A stretch of 64,000 nt of DNA. Source: Pardosa pseudoannulata (Eukaryota; Arthropoda; Arachnida; Araneae; Lycosidae). This document shows positions 1 through 10,894 of this stretch, in pieces. The notes below the pieces were generated by a model that searched no databases, was not told the DNA's origin, and saw only the letters and a program-made list of their open reading frames with translations. The stretch lies in contig CM063506.1 in the NCBI GenBank assembly GCA_032207245.1, positions 42,757,124 through 42,821,123 of the forward strand. Direction: 5' to 3'. The translations under genes were made by a program, and so were the position numbers. Position 1 is the first letter of the stretch, and each line of letters opens with the position of its first letter.

Positions 1-399
<399 letters not shown>

Positions 400-403
<4 letters not shown>

Positions 404-689
404 AGGATTTAAAATATAGAGTAATTTAAGAGATTTTAATTAGGGATTATTTTAATGGGAGCAACGCGCCTCGCGTTATTAGTCACATAAATACGGCTCA
501 CGCGGAGTGATATGGGCAGAGAGCAGTATGCACTGTCCACGGTCAGAATCTGTGACTCTTCGAAGCAGTGAAAACTGCCTTTGTTAGAAGTTGGGCGCCA
601 ATATGAGACGCCATTGTTGAGTAGCGTGTGAAGTGGATTAATAAAGATATGAAGCTGATATCAGGACCCTAGTGTGTTTACTGGACCAC

Positions 690-693
<4 letters not shown>
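400..693 (+). mobile_element. Solo LTR, retrotransposon family 1
   Basis: This 294-bp segment starts TGTCAGGATT and ends GGACCACGACA, giving the TG...CA ends of an LTR. An AATAAAG polyadenylation-type signal lies near 640, about 50 bp before the 3' end. It is much richer in GC than its surroundings. (TA)n abuts both sides, so any target-site duplication is hidden in the repeat. The start resembles that of the minus-strand LTR at 28746-29062 (TGTCAGG, then an A-rich stretch), and both carry a GTTAGA..TTGG block and an AATAAAG. No internal retroelement genes are attached, so it is probably a recombined solo LTR. The superfamily (Ty3-like or Bel-Pao) cannot be decided here. Confidence 0.65.
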
Positions 694-749
<56 letters not shown>

Positions 750-767
750 TGTATGTGTGTGCGTGTG
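694..767. repeat. (TA)n microsatellite with TG-rich end
   Basis: About 53 bases of TA followed by a short GCATGTATGTGTGTGCG tract. It directly abuts the 3' end of the solo LTR. Confidence 0.95.
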
Positions 768-2837
768 TTTTATTTAATTACAAAATTAGACTCATACTCA
801 TTTCGGATAAAGAACAGTTGTTAGATCATGAAAGAAAACAGCAAAATTTGAAAATATAGAGGTTATTGGGACAGTTCGTTTCTGATTCTAAGCTGCGCGA
901 ACTATGTACATTCACTTATTTTGTGCCATGAACAAGGGAGTTAACCAATCAGAAGTGTTAAAAGCGTACCACATGGTAGATGTTATGAAACGAAACTAAG
1001 TTATGTAAAGTAGTTACCTAAGATTAGTTTAGCTAACCAGAATTTAACGGTATTCTCTTGATCACCAAAAGTTACTAGAATTAAATGAGAATAAAACCAG
1101 AAATAAAGACATAAAAACTGGTATTGGAAGTAATGGGTATGATATCTTGTTAGATACACTGGCTACAGGTACATCATTGTTCAGGCATTTTGCGATTCAT
1201 AGAACCCTCTGATATGAGATACTCTCTTTTTAGTATTGGAATCTAATGTTTCATTTCCATGTTCTCAATATGAAATTTTTATGGCTCATGCTTAAATTAG
1301 CTATTTCTTAAAAACTGTCTCTCCACTGATGAGGAGGACCTCACCCCGGTGGTTAAATTCGAAGTCTAGACCAGCTTCTCGGGTGTTCTCTGATGAGAAG
1401 TTTTCTACAGGGTTTGGCAAAATGGGATTATTAACTTTTGGGATTGGGTTTTGTATGATTAGGGCCAATTAGACAACATGTAGACAGTTTACGAAAAGGA
1501 TAACATCAAATCAGTGTAATTGTCACAAAACTGAGCTACCAGCTTTGTCTGTGTGATCCTCTAGGCTCTAGAGGATCACATAGACTTCGAAGGCTTAGAG
1601 TCTCTAAAAGTCTCCAGTGACGTCAGACATCACCCGAAAAGTTGCAAAGTTTGGCGACAAAAACTACGGTGTGTATATCGAATCAGTACCATATAATGTA
1701 AGCTTCCCACTTTGTCAAGTTGTTTCTATTTAATTCTCCACTGTAAAACAACAAATTCATTGTATTATTTTTCATAGTTTGTTTTAGGTTTTAAAGCTTA
1801 AACTGTAGTAAATTTTTATTTTAAATGATTCATTAATTCTATGTTATAAGTAATAAATTAAATTGTTAATATCCAAGGTCATTATCGGGATGGTCTCCCG
1901 TACTACCTAAAATGTTTCGCTGTTGACGTCTTGGCCACCCCTGCTCTAGGGAGTGTCACTAAAGAATAAGAGTTATTTTTATGTAGTGAATGTGTGATAT
2001 TTTTACCTTCAAGACCTTCAAGATGATGGTACAACTGGATTATCTGGGCCGAGCCCTCTAATCCAAAGATTTCTGACAATAAGCATAAAATGACAACGAG
2101 CAGAAAATCAAACAGCTAAAAAGAAGAAAAATAATAAAATAGACTGGAAATGATAGTACTTGACACAAAAATCTAGAGTAATAAGTATTTATTGTGGCCA
2201 GAGATATCTGTACTCAGAAACGACGAAAGATGCACTGATATTTTTGGGATTTTGAGAAATTTCCTCGAAACTGGGAGAGCCAATTTAGAAAAAAATACTT
2301 TTAAAAAGTAAAGACAAATCACAAAGGAGGACAAATGAAAACAAGTATTGACGGCAATGAAAAACCATGCAAGAGTTGTTAGAAACCTAGTAGAACAGAA
2401 GCCATTACAAGCCGGTGAAGGGGGCCTGGATAAGCCCGAGAAGAACTTTAACATGCATTTTACAGAAGTCTTAGCCCTGACCATTTCAACTTTAATTTTA
2501 TTAAGTAGAGTGAGGATTTTCATATTATAACTTGTAGTAGTTTGATCGGGGCTAATTAGCTGAAAGTTGTATCCCTCGTCGTAAGAGTGAATTAGATCAA
2601 TCAGGGTGAGTATCAGGATTTGCCAGTTTAGTTTGGGTAACACAATAATTAAAATTAAAATTACATAAAAAAGGAAAAGACAATTTAGCCTTAGACAGCA
2701 ATATAAATAGTAAAGTGGTAAAGTAAAAAGTTATTAATAGAGAGTAGGAAGTTTAAAAAGGGATAGAGAGTTTTTATGCAGATGCAAGCATCAATTTTAT
2801 AAAATTTTAATAATTTTTTGGGGTTTTCTTACAATCT
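768..2837. other. Non-coding AT-rich region, no gene recognised
   Basis: No recognisable gene. It holds a 13-bp-arm hairpin at 1552-1580 and a possible hAT-type 3' end near 1930-1944 (CTTGGCCACCCCTG), whose partner end I cannot find. A 156-codon minus-strand open frame (2173-2643) and a 60-codon plus-strand frame (2348-2530) overlap each other. Neither shows a domain I recognise, so I do not call them as genes. Confidence 0.6.
1552..1580. repeat. Short inverted repeat (13-bp arms)
   Basis: TGTGATCCTCTAG at 1552-1564 is the exact reverse complement of CTAGAGGATCACA at 1568-1580, with a 3-base spacer. There is no T-run as expected of a terminator, and this is eukaryotic DNA. It fits a small snap-back duplication. 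Confidence 0.85.
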
Positions 2838-2838
2838 A

Positions 2839-2922
<84 letters not shown>

Positions 2923-2952
2923 GTATGTATGTATATATATATACATATATAT
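2838..2952. repeat. (TA)n microsatellite
   Basis: Imperfect TA tract with GTATGTATG interruptions. It forms the left edge of the tandem triplication that follows. Confidence 0.95.
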
Positions 2953-3392
2953 ATTATGTATACATTAAAAATAATCAAACCAACTTAATTGTAATTACAT
3001 TCTGAAAAAAATTTCTGGTGATTCTCTCCCTAAAATTAGATCCTTAGTCGGAATTTCTTTGTGTTTCTTTAAATGGTATTAACCTTTGGTGAACTCTACA
3101 AAACCAAATACATTTTTGATTAGCTCAACTGTTCTCACATAAGCAAACTGAGTAACTTACTTTCACTTGTTAGAAGTGTGATCATGTGATTAACATTAAC
3201 GCTTTGATTGGCTGACCAACTAACAACCTTACAAGATTATATAAGCTAATGTAAAACATTTTGGCAAAAGATTGGCAAAGATTAATTTTCTGAATAAATT
3301 CAACATTTTTATATTCAAATTTTACTGCATGTTTTCATGACAGCCCTGTATTTAGGAACGATAAAATTCTAAATTTGTAGTAGATAAAAATA

Positions 3393-3428
<36 letters not shown>

Positions 3429-3880
3429 TTATTTATTTATTATGTATACATTAAAAGTAATCAAACCAACTTAATTGTAATTACATTCTGAAATAAATTT
3501 CTGGTGATTCTATCCCTAAAATTAGATCCTTAGTCGAAATTTCTTTGTGTTTTTTAAATGGTATTAACCTTTGGTGAACTCTACAAAACCAAATACATTT
3601 TTGATTAGCTCAACTGTTCTCACATAAGCAAACTGAGTAACTTACTTTCACTTGTTACAAGTGTGATCATGTGATTAATATTAACGCTTTGATTGGCTGA
3701 CCAACTAACAGCCTCACAAGATTATATAAGCTAATGTAAAACATTTTGGCAAAAGATTGGCAAAGATTAATTTTCTGAATAAATTCAACATTTTTATATT
3801 CAAATTTTACTGCATGTTTTCATGACAGCCCTGTATTTAGGAACGATAAAATTCTAAATTTGTAGTAGATAAAAATATAC

Positions 3881-3918
<38 letters not shown>

Positions 3919-4012
3919 TATGTATACATTAAAAGTAATCAAACCAACTTAATTGTAATTACATTCTGAAATAAATTTCTGGTGATTCTATCCCTAAAAT
4001 TAGATCCTTAGT
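2953..4012 (+). repeat. Tandem repeat, 2 full and 1 partial copies of about 480 bp
   Basis: Copies begin with ATTATGTATACATTAAAA at 2953, 3439 and 3917 (spacing 486 and 478). The first two are nearly identical along their length; the third stops near 4012. A short (TA)n tract sits at each junction. Each full copy contains a TATA-box-like GATTATATAAGC followed about 60 bp later by GAATAAATTC, a promoter plus poly(A) arrangement typical of LTRs. I see no clear TG...CA boundaries, so I describe it as a tandem repeat that may derive from an LTR. Confidence 0.8.
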
Positions 4013-6103
4013 TCTATTTATTTAGATGATTTTTTCAATGTGTGACTCCTATTCAAACGTCTCCCACTCGGTAGAATATTTCTAAATAATCAAAACTTTC
4101 CTACTATCTACATAAATATCAAAGCTCTTTTGTATTCTACAATGCATAAAAAGTAATTTCTATCGCTGTTAAAAATATTCTTAAAGTTACGCTAAAATAT
4201 GCAATAAAAAACCCATTATTAATATCTTAATGAATGTAAAGATTCCACGAAACATACCGCGTTTATATATTCAAAAAATATATCGTTATTATTATCAGCA
4301 ATATTTAAAGAATGTAATTTATCCTAGTCACATTCCGTAATGATTTACCCGCGGAAAAAAAATTGAAAAATATCTGCAGTTCATTTTCTACTATTTTTCA
4401 AATACATTTATTTGACTATTTGGATTGTGATAAATTTAAATCATTATAAAATATTTATTTAAACTAAGCGGTTTTTTCATCAATGAAATTTCATTTTTAA
4501 AAAATAAAAGTGTAGTTCAAAGCGTAATAGAAATTCCAATTAACGAAAAAGAAATGTATGTAAAATTTAAATGCATTTTTTCTATCTTTTCGTGTTCACG
4601 TTTGGGATTTTTCTATTAATTTCAAAATATTAATGAGGCAAAGGTAGTTTAATTTGTGGATTTCATTAAATAATAACGTGGGTACATGCAAGTCATTAGA
4701 AAATCCTTGCGTTCTTTGTAGTTTTATATATCCAACAGAAGTACTTGAACTAAGAAATATGCCTTTTAAAAAACAGCAGAATTCTCGACAGAATTCCTCT
4801 AATAGGTAGTAGCTAAATATTTACTTGCTTTTTTTATGCTCGATGAAATTTCTATTTTTAAAAAGATATTTTTGCTTAAACGACTTCAGGTTCATTTTCG
4901 CAAGGTGGAAAAATTAATTTCCACAGATATAATTGCTCTCAGATTCAAGTGTGATTAAAAAAAGTTTAATTTTGATTCGCTTGTTTGTTAGAGATTTTCA
5001 TCAAACTTTCTAAAATTGCGTTTTGAAGGACTATTTTTTAGGTTAAAGTCAACAGAAATTACGGCTTTCTGTTTTGGTATTTTAGACGTAATGCACATAT
5101 AATTATTTAAAATTGATTTGGAGTCTGTGTTTGGACTAAATTTTACTTTCAAAAGTCATAATTCTAAATACATTTAAGTGTGATTGCATTTATGATGTAA
5201 TATAGGTGTTCTTTGACTTAGAGAATAGCTGTGAATAGTAAATACCGATCTTATTAACGTTTCCATTAAATACTTCTTTATTGTAGCTATCAAGACCAAA
5301 GAAATATATTAAATTTATAAGAATAATACGTTATAGAAGGTTCACAGAATATAATACACTATACAATAGCAGTAACACATAACAGACCTGATGTACAACT
5401 AGTGACAATGAGGAATTTGCACATGTGGGGGATTCGAACAACGTAGTATTTTTCTCATAATTCCAGACTCGTAAATTCCAAAAATGTTCTCAAAAATGTA
5501 AAAAACTGGGTCCATCATTTTGAAAACTAATTTTAAAGTTAAGCGAAAATCATGTGACATCAAAATGCTCCATGGTTATTTGTGACGTCATTGTTCACGT
5601 TATCCAATATTTTCCCATTGCTTGTAAGCGTGCACTATCTTAGATTTTGTTTTTGCAAGTTCTTGGAATTTTCTAGCTATTAAAATTTATTTTTATTTAA
5701 CCTGAAGGTTTGTTTTTATCGATCTCGATAGCTTAATTATCTTAATTTGTTATAAATGTTTCTTCTACCTGGATTAACCAAAGGATAGTCGGACCATCTC
5801 CCAAAATTGACATCATGTCAGTGTTTTCGTTCTTGGGAAAAAAACCCGGATTTTATGGGAATAGAAATACGTTCGAATTAAAACCCAAAGGTATCTAAAA
5901 TCATTTATATATTTATCCAATTTTACTTAACATGTATTAATATTTTTTTCAAGCGAATCACAGCTCTTCTGTTTGTAGACATAGACAAGTCAAATAAATA
6001 TATAAATATATCATACACACACATTTGTAGTAGCATCGCTTTTTATAAATAGAGATGGATGTAATATTAAAATAAAAATTAGAGGAGGTATTTATAGTGA
6101 GAC
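4013..6103. other. AT-rich intergenic region, nothing recognised
   Basis: Unique-looking, very AT-rich sequence with no open frame of note, no tandem repeat and no transposon ends that I could pair. A B-box-like GTTCGAATCCC occurs on the minus strand near 5430 without a matching A box, so it is not called as a tRNA or SINE. Confidence 0.5.
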
Positions 6104-6150
6104 GGTCTCATTAGCCCTCGTGTTGCAAAAAGTAGACCGTAGTGCTCCAA
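6104..6150 (+). mobile_element. SINE fragment (3' end only)
   Basis: This segment matches the 3' part of the SINE at 7312-7483 in the opposite orientation. Both contain TCTCAT.AG.CCTC.TGTT followed by AAAAAGTAGACCGTAGTGCTCC-like sequence. The tRNA-like head is missing, so this is a 5'-truncated copy. Confidence 0.7.
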
Positions 6151-6794
6151 AACCAAACCAATTCTTAGATATTTTTAATTTGATGAAAAGAAATATAAAA
6201 TCTTTAAAATGCTTTACTTAATTATTTATAAATTTTTAAATAGGAATACAATTTTAATGCCTTTAAATTAAAAAAGTATAAAGTTTCTGAAATTAAATTT
6301 AATTTTTAAAGTAATATCATTATTAAGTATTTTAAAAATATTATACTATTTTCAAATTAGTCACCGATTTAATCGTAAAATATCATTGTTAATTGATACA
6401 TTTAAGAAAGTACAGATCTCTGAAGAAAATATTTATAATACCTTGAAAATACATAACCTCCCCTTCCCTCGAGTTATTTTTTAGATAATTATACAACATT
6501 TATAATATGATTTTTAATGCCAGACAGAAAAAAAATTCTATTATATGCGATACTTTACACAGAAATAAATTTAAAAGTCACCTTTTACCATGTAAACAAC
6601 ATAGGCGGTCTTTGTCTTCGTGAACGATGACGTCAAAAACTCGGCGGAGGAAAAGTATCGTTTTTGAGAGAGGTTAAAGAGTCCGCTATAAAACCCATTA
6701 GAAATCACTAATTAGTCTCCCAAATGAAAGGAAAATAGGTACTGTCCTGCTATTTTTTTTGTCTTCTATTGTTTAAAATTAAAATTAGAAAACG

Positions 6795-7622
6795 TGAAAA
6801 TTCCTCATTGGAGATTACAGCTTTGAAAACGTTGAACAGTTCAAATATCTAGGCTCAATTATAAGAAAAAAATAATGATATTAAAACTGAAATTAGGAAC
6901 AGATTATATATGGCAAATAAATGTTATTATGGACTGAGAAATCACTTTAAATCAAAACACTTAGGCATAAAAACCAAAATTAATCTTTATAAATCTTTAG
7001 TAAAGCTAATAATTATGTATGGAAGCGAGTGTTGGAGTATGAACAAATCTGAGGAAAATAAGCTAGTAATATTTGAACGAAAAATACTAAGAAAAATATT
7101 TGGAGCTGTTAAAGAAAATAATGTATGGAGAATCCATTATAATCCTCAACTATACTCTAAATTCGGACAACCAAATATTGTGAAAACTATAAAGATCTAT
7201 CAATTAAGGTGGTTTGGACACATTTATAGATAAAATGATTTAAACCCAACAAAAAAGTTACATTTAAAAAAGATGATGAAAAAAGGAAAAGAAGTAGACC
7301 AAACACCTGATTGATTGGGAGCACTACGGTCTACTTTTTTGTAACAAGAGGACTCATGAGACTGGGACCTACTGCTTAAATCCGATTCCGAAGGGCTACG
7401 AACATCCGTGCCATAGTGGGACTCGAACCCACGAACTCCGGATCCGAATGTCAATGCCCTAACTAATCGTCCATCGTTCGGTGCCAAACACCTGATGGAT
7501 TGATATGGCTGAGAAAACGCTGCATGAAATTGGAGTCAACAAGTGGAGAACTGTGGCAGAGGATGGTTCCAGATGGATGAAACTTTTAGAGACAGCCTTA
7601 GACTATAGAAGGCTGTAGTGCT
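6795..7622 (+). pseudogene. LINE endonuclease-reverse transcriptase, C-terminal fragment (RTE-like), split by a SINE
   Basis: Translation gives the post-catalytic part of a non-LTR retrotransposon polymerase. FENVEQFKYLGSII near 6820 is followed after a frame break by the open stretch at 6910-7233, which includes KINLYKSLVKLIIMYGSECW, ERKILRKIFG and IYQLRWFGHIYR. These are typical of the thumb/C-terminal region of RTE- and L1-like endonuclease-RT proteins. After the SINE (7312-7483 plus its duplicated target) the same protein resumes with a tail of the type EIGVNKWRTVAEDGSRWMKLLE ahead of a stop near 7616. The endonuclease and catalytic RT domain (YADD) are absent, and there are in-frame stops and frameshifts, so the copy is dead. 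The exact clade is inferred. Confidence 0.8.
7312..7483 (-). mobile_element. tRNA-derived SINE with 13-bp target-site duplication
   Basis: Read on the minus strand, a tRNA-like head (A-box-like GATTAGTTAGGGC, B-box GGTTCGAGTCCC) leads into a short unrelated body. It ends AAAAAAGTAGACCGTAGTGC and then a short CAATCA-type tail. CCAAACACCTGAT flanks it exactly on both sides (7299-7311 and 7484-7496), so the 172-bp insert is precisely bounded. It would be transcribed by RNA polymerase III and mobilised by a LINE in trans. It interrupts the LINE pseudogene. Related fragments occur at 6104 and 42236. Confidence 0.87.
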
Positions 7623-8036
7623 ACAGAAGAAGATACAATAGCGTAAAACTGATGATTTTACTGTTTTCTTCACCATTTTGAATATCAACTGTCTCTTTCA
7701 TATATAAGTTATTTTGATAAAAATCTTACACATGTTCAATATGTTATACTTATTGTCTATGTGGAACCTAAAAATAATAATTGGTTTATTCTTCTTTTAA
7801 GCATAATCGAAAAGGTTTGATTGTCACCAGAGTGACGCCGAGAAAGATTATCTAAGAATCATTTCAAGTAAATTTATTTTCTGATAATTATGAATGCTAA
7901 ACGTTCTATTACATATACGTTATATTGAAAATTTTAGTTTTACAGTATACAAATTGCAATAAAAATGTAGGTACATATCATAATATGCCTAAAGACAAAA
8001 TTTACATGTTCCACGGTTTATAGTGGTACGATCGTA
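7623..8036. other. Start of the 0.83-kb monomer array (diverged copy)
   Basis: From about 7850 the sequence matches 11990-12180 further on (ATTACATATACGTTATATTG, GTAGGTACATAT). This is the first detectable piece of the long array described at 7850-28745. No gene. Confidence 0.6.
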
Positions 8037-8038
8037 TA

Positions 8039-8620
8039 CAGGGTATTCCAAAATGATCGCATAAACTCTGCACAGCTAGATTCCTCGTTGGGAGTACATA
8101 CAAACTGCCCAAAGAAGCGTTCTTGTACGATTCATAGTTTATGAGAAAATGCGAAAAACAAAGTATGACGTCACTTCCGATGCAAGAAAAATACACTTTA
8201 TGGGACATATCAACAACAGTATTTGCATATCTTTCATGACGATAATGTTTAAAACGCATATCGAGTCATGCATGCTCACGCGCTATGGAATAACATTAAC
8301 ATGCCGTTGAACTGGTATTTAAAAAGCTTCATCTTTCAGCCATGTATTCTGTTAGTGACTACAGCTATATGTACCTGATGTACGGCCGATGTAATGGAAA
8401 TAATTTACTAACTGTTAGGGAGTATGCCCGTGCATATACTGCTGTTGATATGTTCAATAAAGTGTTTTTTTCTTGTACCGGAAGTGACGTCATACTTTGT
8501 TTTTCGTATTTTTCTCGTAAACTATGAATCGTACAGGAACGCTTCTTTGGGCAGTTTTTATGTACTCCCAAGGAGGAATCTAGCTGTGCAGAGTTTATGC
8601 GATCGTTTTGGGACACCCTG
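8039..8620. mobile_element. Foldback/MITE-like element with about 190-bp inverted arms
   Basis: The element begins CAGGGTATTCC and ends GGACACCCTG. Its two arms, each about 190 bp, are inverted copies at roughly 90% identity, including a shared TGACGTCACTTCC and ACGATTCATAGTTTA. TA flanks both ends. A paralogous monomer near 12176 preserves the empty site (GATCGTATATGTACAG), which matches this locus if one TA is duplicated. The TA target suggests mobilisation by a Tc1/mariner-type transposase. It has no transposase gene; open frames across it are arm translations. Confidence 0.88.
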
Positions 8621-9410
8621 TATGTACAGACGTACGTCATTAAGGTACTAGTCACCGTGTCTTTATGTATAGTCAGAAAGGTTAGTTAAAATTTTAAAGT
8701 TTTCTTCTAAGTAAGTACACAAGTAACGTTTTAATTTTTCTAAGTGCATTCAAGTATATCGAAAACTGGATTTACATTGAAATCTAAATAACGAAAAATT
8801 TCATGATTACAATACTGTCTTTATATCATACAGGAAGTTAAACATGCCATAATTCTGATGTTTATAGGTTTATAAATCAGAGGCATCCCAACTTATCTCA
8901 AAATAAGTTCTATAAAATGTATAAACACAAGCTAAAGAAATGTTTGAGAATAATTATTCTTTATTTCTAAAATGGATATCGATTCAGAAACGACACATGC
9001 ATGCCATAAATCATGAAATCCTTCTAAATAGTAAAAAAAAATTTAAATTAAATTACACGCTTCCTATCAGAAAACTGATTTACTTCCCTTTAACCACTTA
9101 ATGCTTTAGAACGAGCAGTGTTCCCGCAAGTCAAGCTTTCCAAATTGCATCAACCTGAGCGCTGCTAGCCGGTTTCAATTTGTTCGTAGTTTGCACAAGA
9201 GATGAACGATCCACACTGAACAGATGCTGTTGAATATTTGTTCGAACTAGTGGCTATTGTTTTCTTTGTTATATATTATTGTAAAACATTGCAAACCCTT
9301 TTGTATTTATGTCCAGCATTTTTACTTCTCCAAAATTAAAAAAAAATGCGTCTTTTTAATTTATATGCGTATATGTATTTTGATAGAATGTTTGATTTTG
9401 AAGGGTTCTA

Positions 9411-9716
9411 ATGGAAAGTGACAGTGAATTGGAGGAATTTAACTTGGGTAATTCAGATAGTGGATCTTCGACTTCATTTCCGAGTTTGGAAAAAATAAAT
9501 GAATGGGCAGAAATAAGGATAAGTACAGATGTCCCGCCCCCTTCAGCTCCATTTGAATTTATTGGAAAATCGGCAATTGATCCCCAAATTTCATCATTCA
9601 CTAAGCCGATACAGTTTTTTGATTATTTTATTGATGATGAGTTAGTTGGAAAAATTGTAGAGCAAACAAATTTATTTTCTGTACAAGAACAAAGAACGAG
9701 GCCAAAGACATTGTAA
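9411..9716 (+). pseudogene. piggyBac-type transposase, N-terminal fragment
   Basis: The open frame starts MESDSELEEFNLGNSDSGSS, an acidic, serine-rich N-terminus, and reaches the start of the DDE_Tnp_1_7-type domain with FDYFIDDELVGKIVEQTN near residue 70. This resembles the FF.DEL...IV..TN motif of piggyBac-derived proteins. The frame ends at 9716 only because the solo LTR begins at 9712. Beyond the LTR and its 4-bp duplication the piggyBac reading can be picked up again near 10899 with a VTLTEMGIF stretch, but it already has a stop codon there. The catalytic aspartates are absent, since only about 330 bp remain before the right end. A normal family member is near 550-600 residues, so this copy is dead. 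Confidence 0.78.
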
Positions 9717-10894
9717 CGGCGAGATTTAACAGTGTACCTACATCAAAGAACTTTAAGAAATGAAATTCCCTTATGTGGATACAAATGGGTTGTTTACCCC
9801 GGCACCACGATGTCTAGACTTTTGTGTCCTACAGGACGAAACAACAGACCGGACAACCGTGCCCCCAGACTGACAGCCAGAAAAATGACCATCGGAACCA
9901 CAAAGAAATGCCCGACAATGGATCTTCGCCGACACGAAATTCCGGAGACTCCCGAGTTTGCGACCGGTGATTGTCTAGCTCAGACCAATCCAGTTGGTTG
10001 AAGTGAGATCATCGCCAGATGATCCAATAATCAAATCGTGGGTGAGGCCCCTCTCCTAAAAAGGGACGATATGAGATTTTTTAAGAAGTAGTTAGTTAGC
10101 TAGCAACCAGCTAATTCGGAGGTCGCCTTGACCAGTCTCTCTATCGGATAATTTTTTGAGCTATAATCCCACCCTGGGATCTTTTCTTTTGAGAGTTAGT
10201 GAGAGTCTGCTAACTTGGAGCTCGCCTTGACCAGTCTTTGCACCGGAGAGATTTTCCCAACGAAATTCCCACCTTGGGATATATCTCTTGCTGAGATTGA
10301 TAACGATACCCTGTGCCTTGGGTTTTCTTTTAATATAATCCTCTTCAGAATTGATTGCATATTCCTCTTAGGAACTCTAACTGTGTTTTGATATTCTTCG
10401 AAGAAATCGTTGGTTATTTCAACTTATCTCGTCTAATTGAGCGTACTGTCTACTTAATTACTTCAGAGAACTTTCGCGAGAGCTACCGAATTGTTTCTTC
10501 CGTCGGATGGCCAATATTTCGGCAGAGGCAGATATTAGATATTGCACGCCTCTACTCAGGCCTACGTGTATCAAATCACATACCTGTGATATAAAATTGT
10601 TTTGTTGTTGTCATAACGTTCCATTTCCTTAATTTTTAATACTGTTCCATTTCGCTTCCATTAATTCTATAAGTTTCCCTTAAAATTCCCTGTTTGTAAC
10701 TTTCCTGACATGCTCCTTTTTTATGTTTTGCTCGACTCCTAGTTCCCCATAGATATTCCTCTTCCACAGAAAACGCAATAACAGAGTTGTTTATATAGAA
10801 ATGATGTATATAGCAGAGGTGTAAATAAATCAATAATTCAAGAAACACCCGATTCTTCATTGTGTAACCTAAAACAGGGACCAAATACGTTACA
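9712..10894. mobile_element. Solo LTR (1183 bp) with ACAT target-site duplication
   Basis: Ends are TGTAACGG and CGTTACA, a 7-bp perfect terminal inverted repeat with TG...CA. The 4-bp duplication ACAT lies at 9708-9711 and 10895-10898. It is clearly GC-richer than the array. Two similar blocks (both with CGCCTTGACCAGTCT and CACC.TGGGAT) lie in tandem around 10090-10290. Only one LTR is present and no gag-pol, so recombination between two LTRs is likely. The 4-bp duplication fits Ty3-like elements, but the superfamily is not settled. The frames at 9732-10001 and 10355-10594 fall inside it and are not called as genes. Confidence 0.8.

Noticed and set aside
2173..2643. 156-codon minus-strand frame and overlapping 60-codon plus frame
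   Set aside because: The protein has no recognisable domain, the two frames overlap in opposite strands, and no splice or promoter context supports either. It remains the longest unexplained frame in the window.
5405..5445. B-box-like GTTCGAATCCC on the minus strand
   Set aside because: No A box at the right distance and no SINE body or duplication.
7410..7483. tRNA gene on the minus strand
   Set aside because: The tRNA-like head is followed by a body and tail bounded by a 13-bp target duplication, so it is a SINE.
9732..10594. Frames of 79-89 codons with unusual composition
   Set aside because: They fall wholly within the solo LTR, which has defined TG...CA ends and a target duplication.
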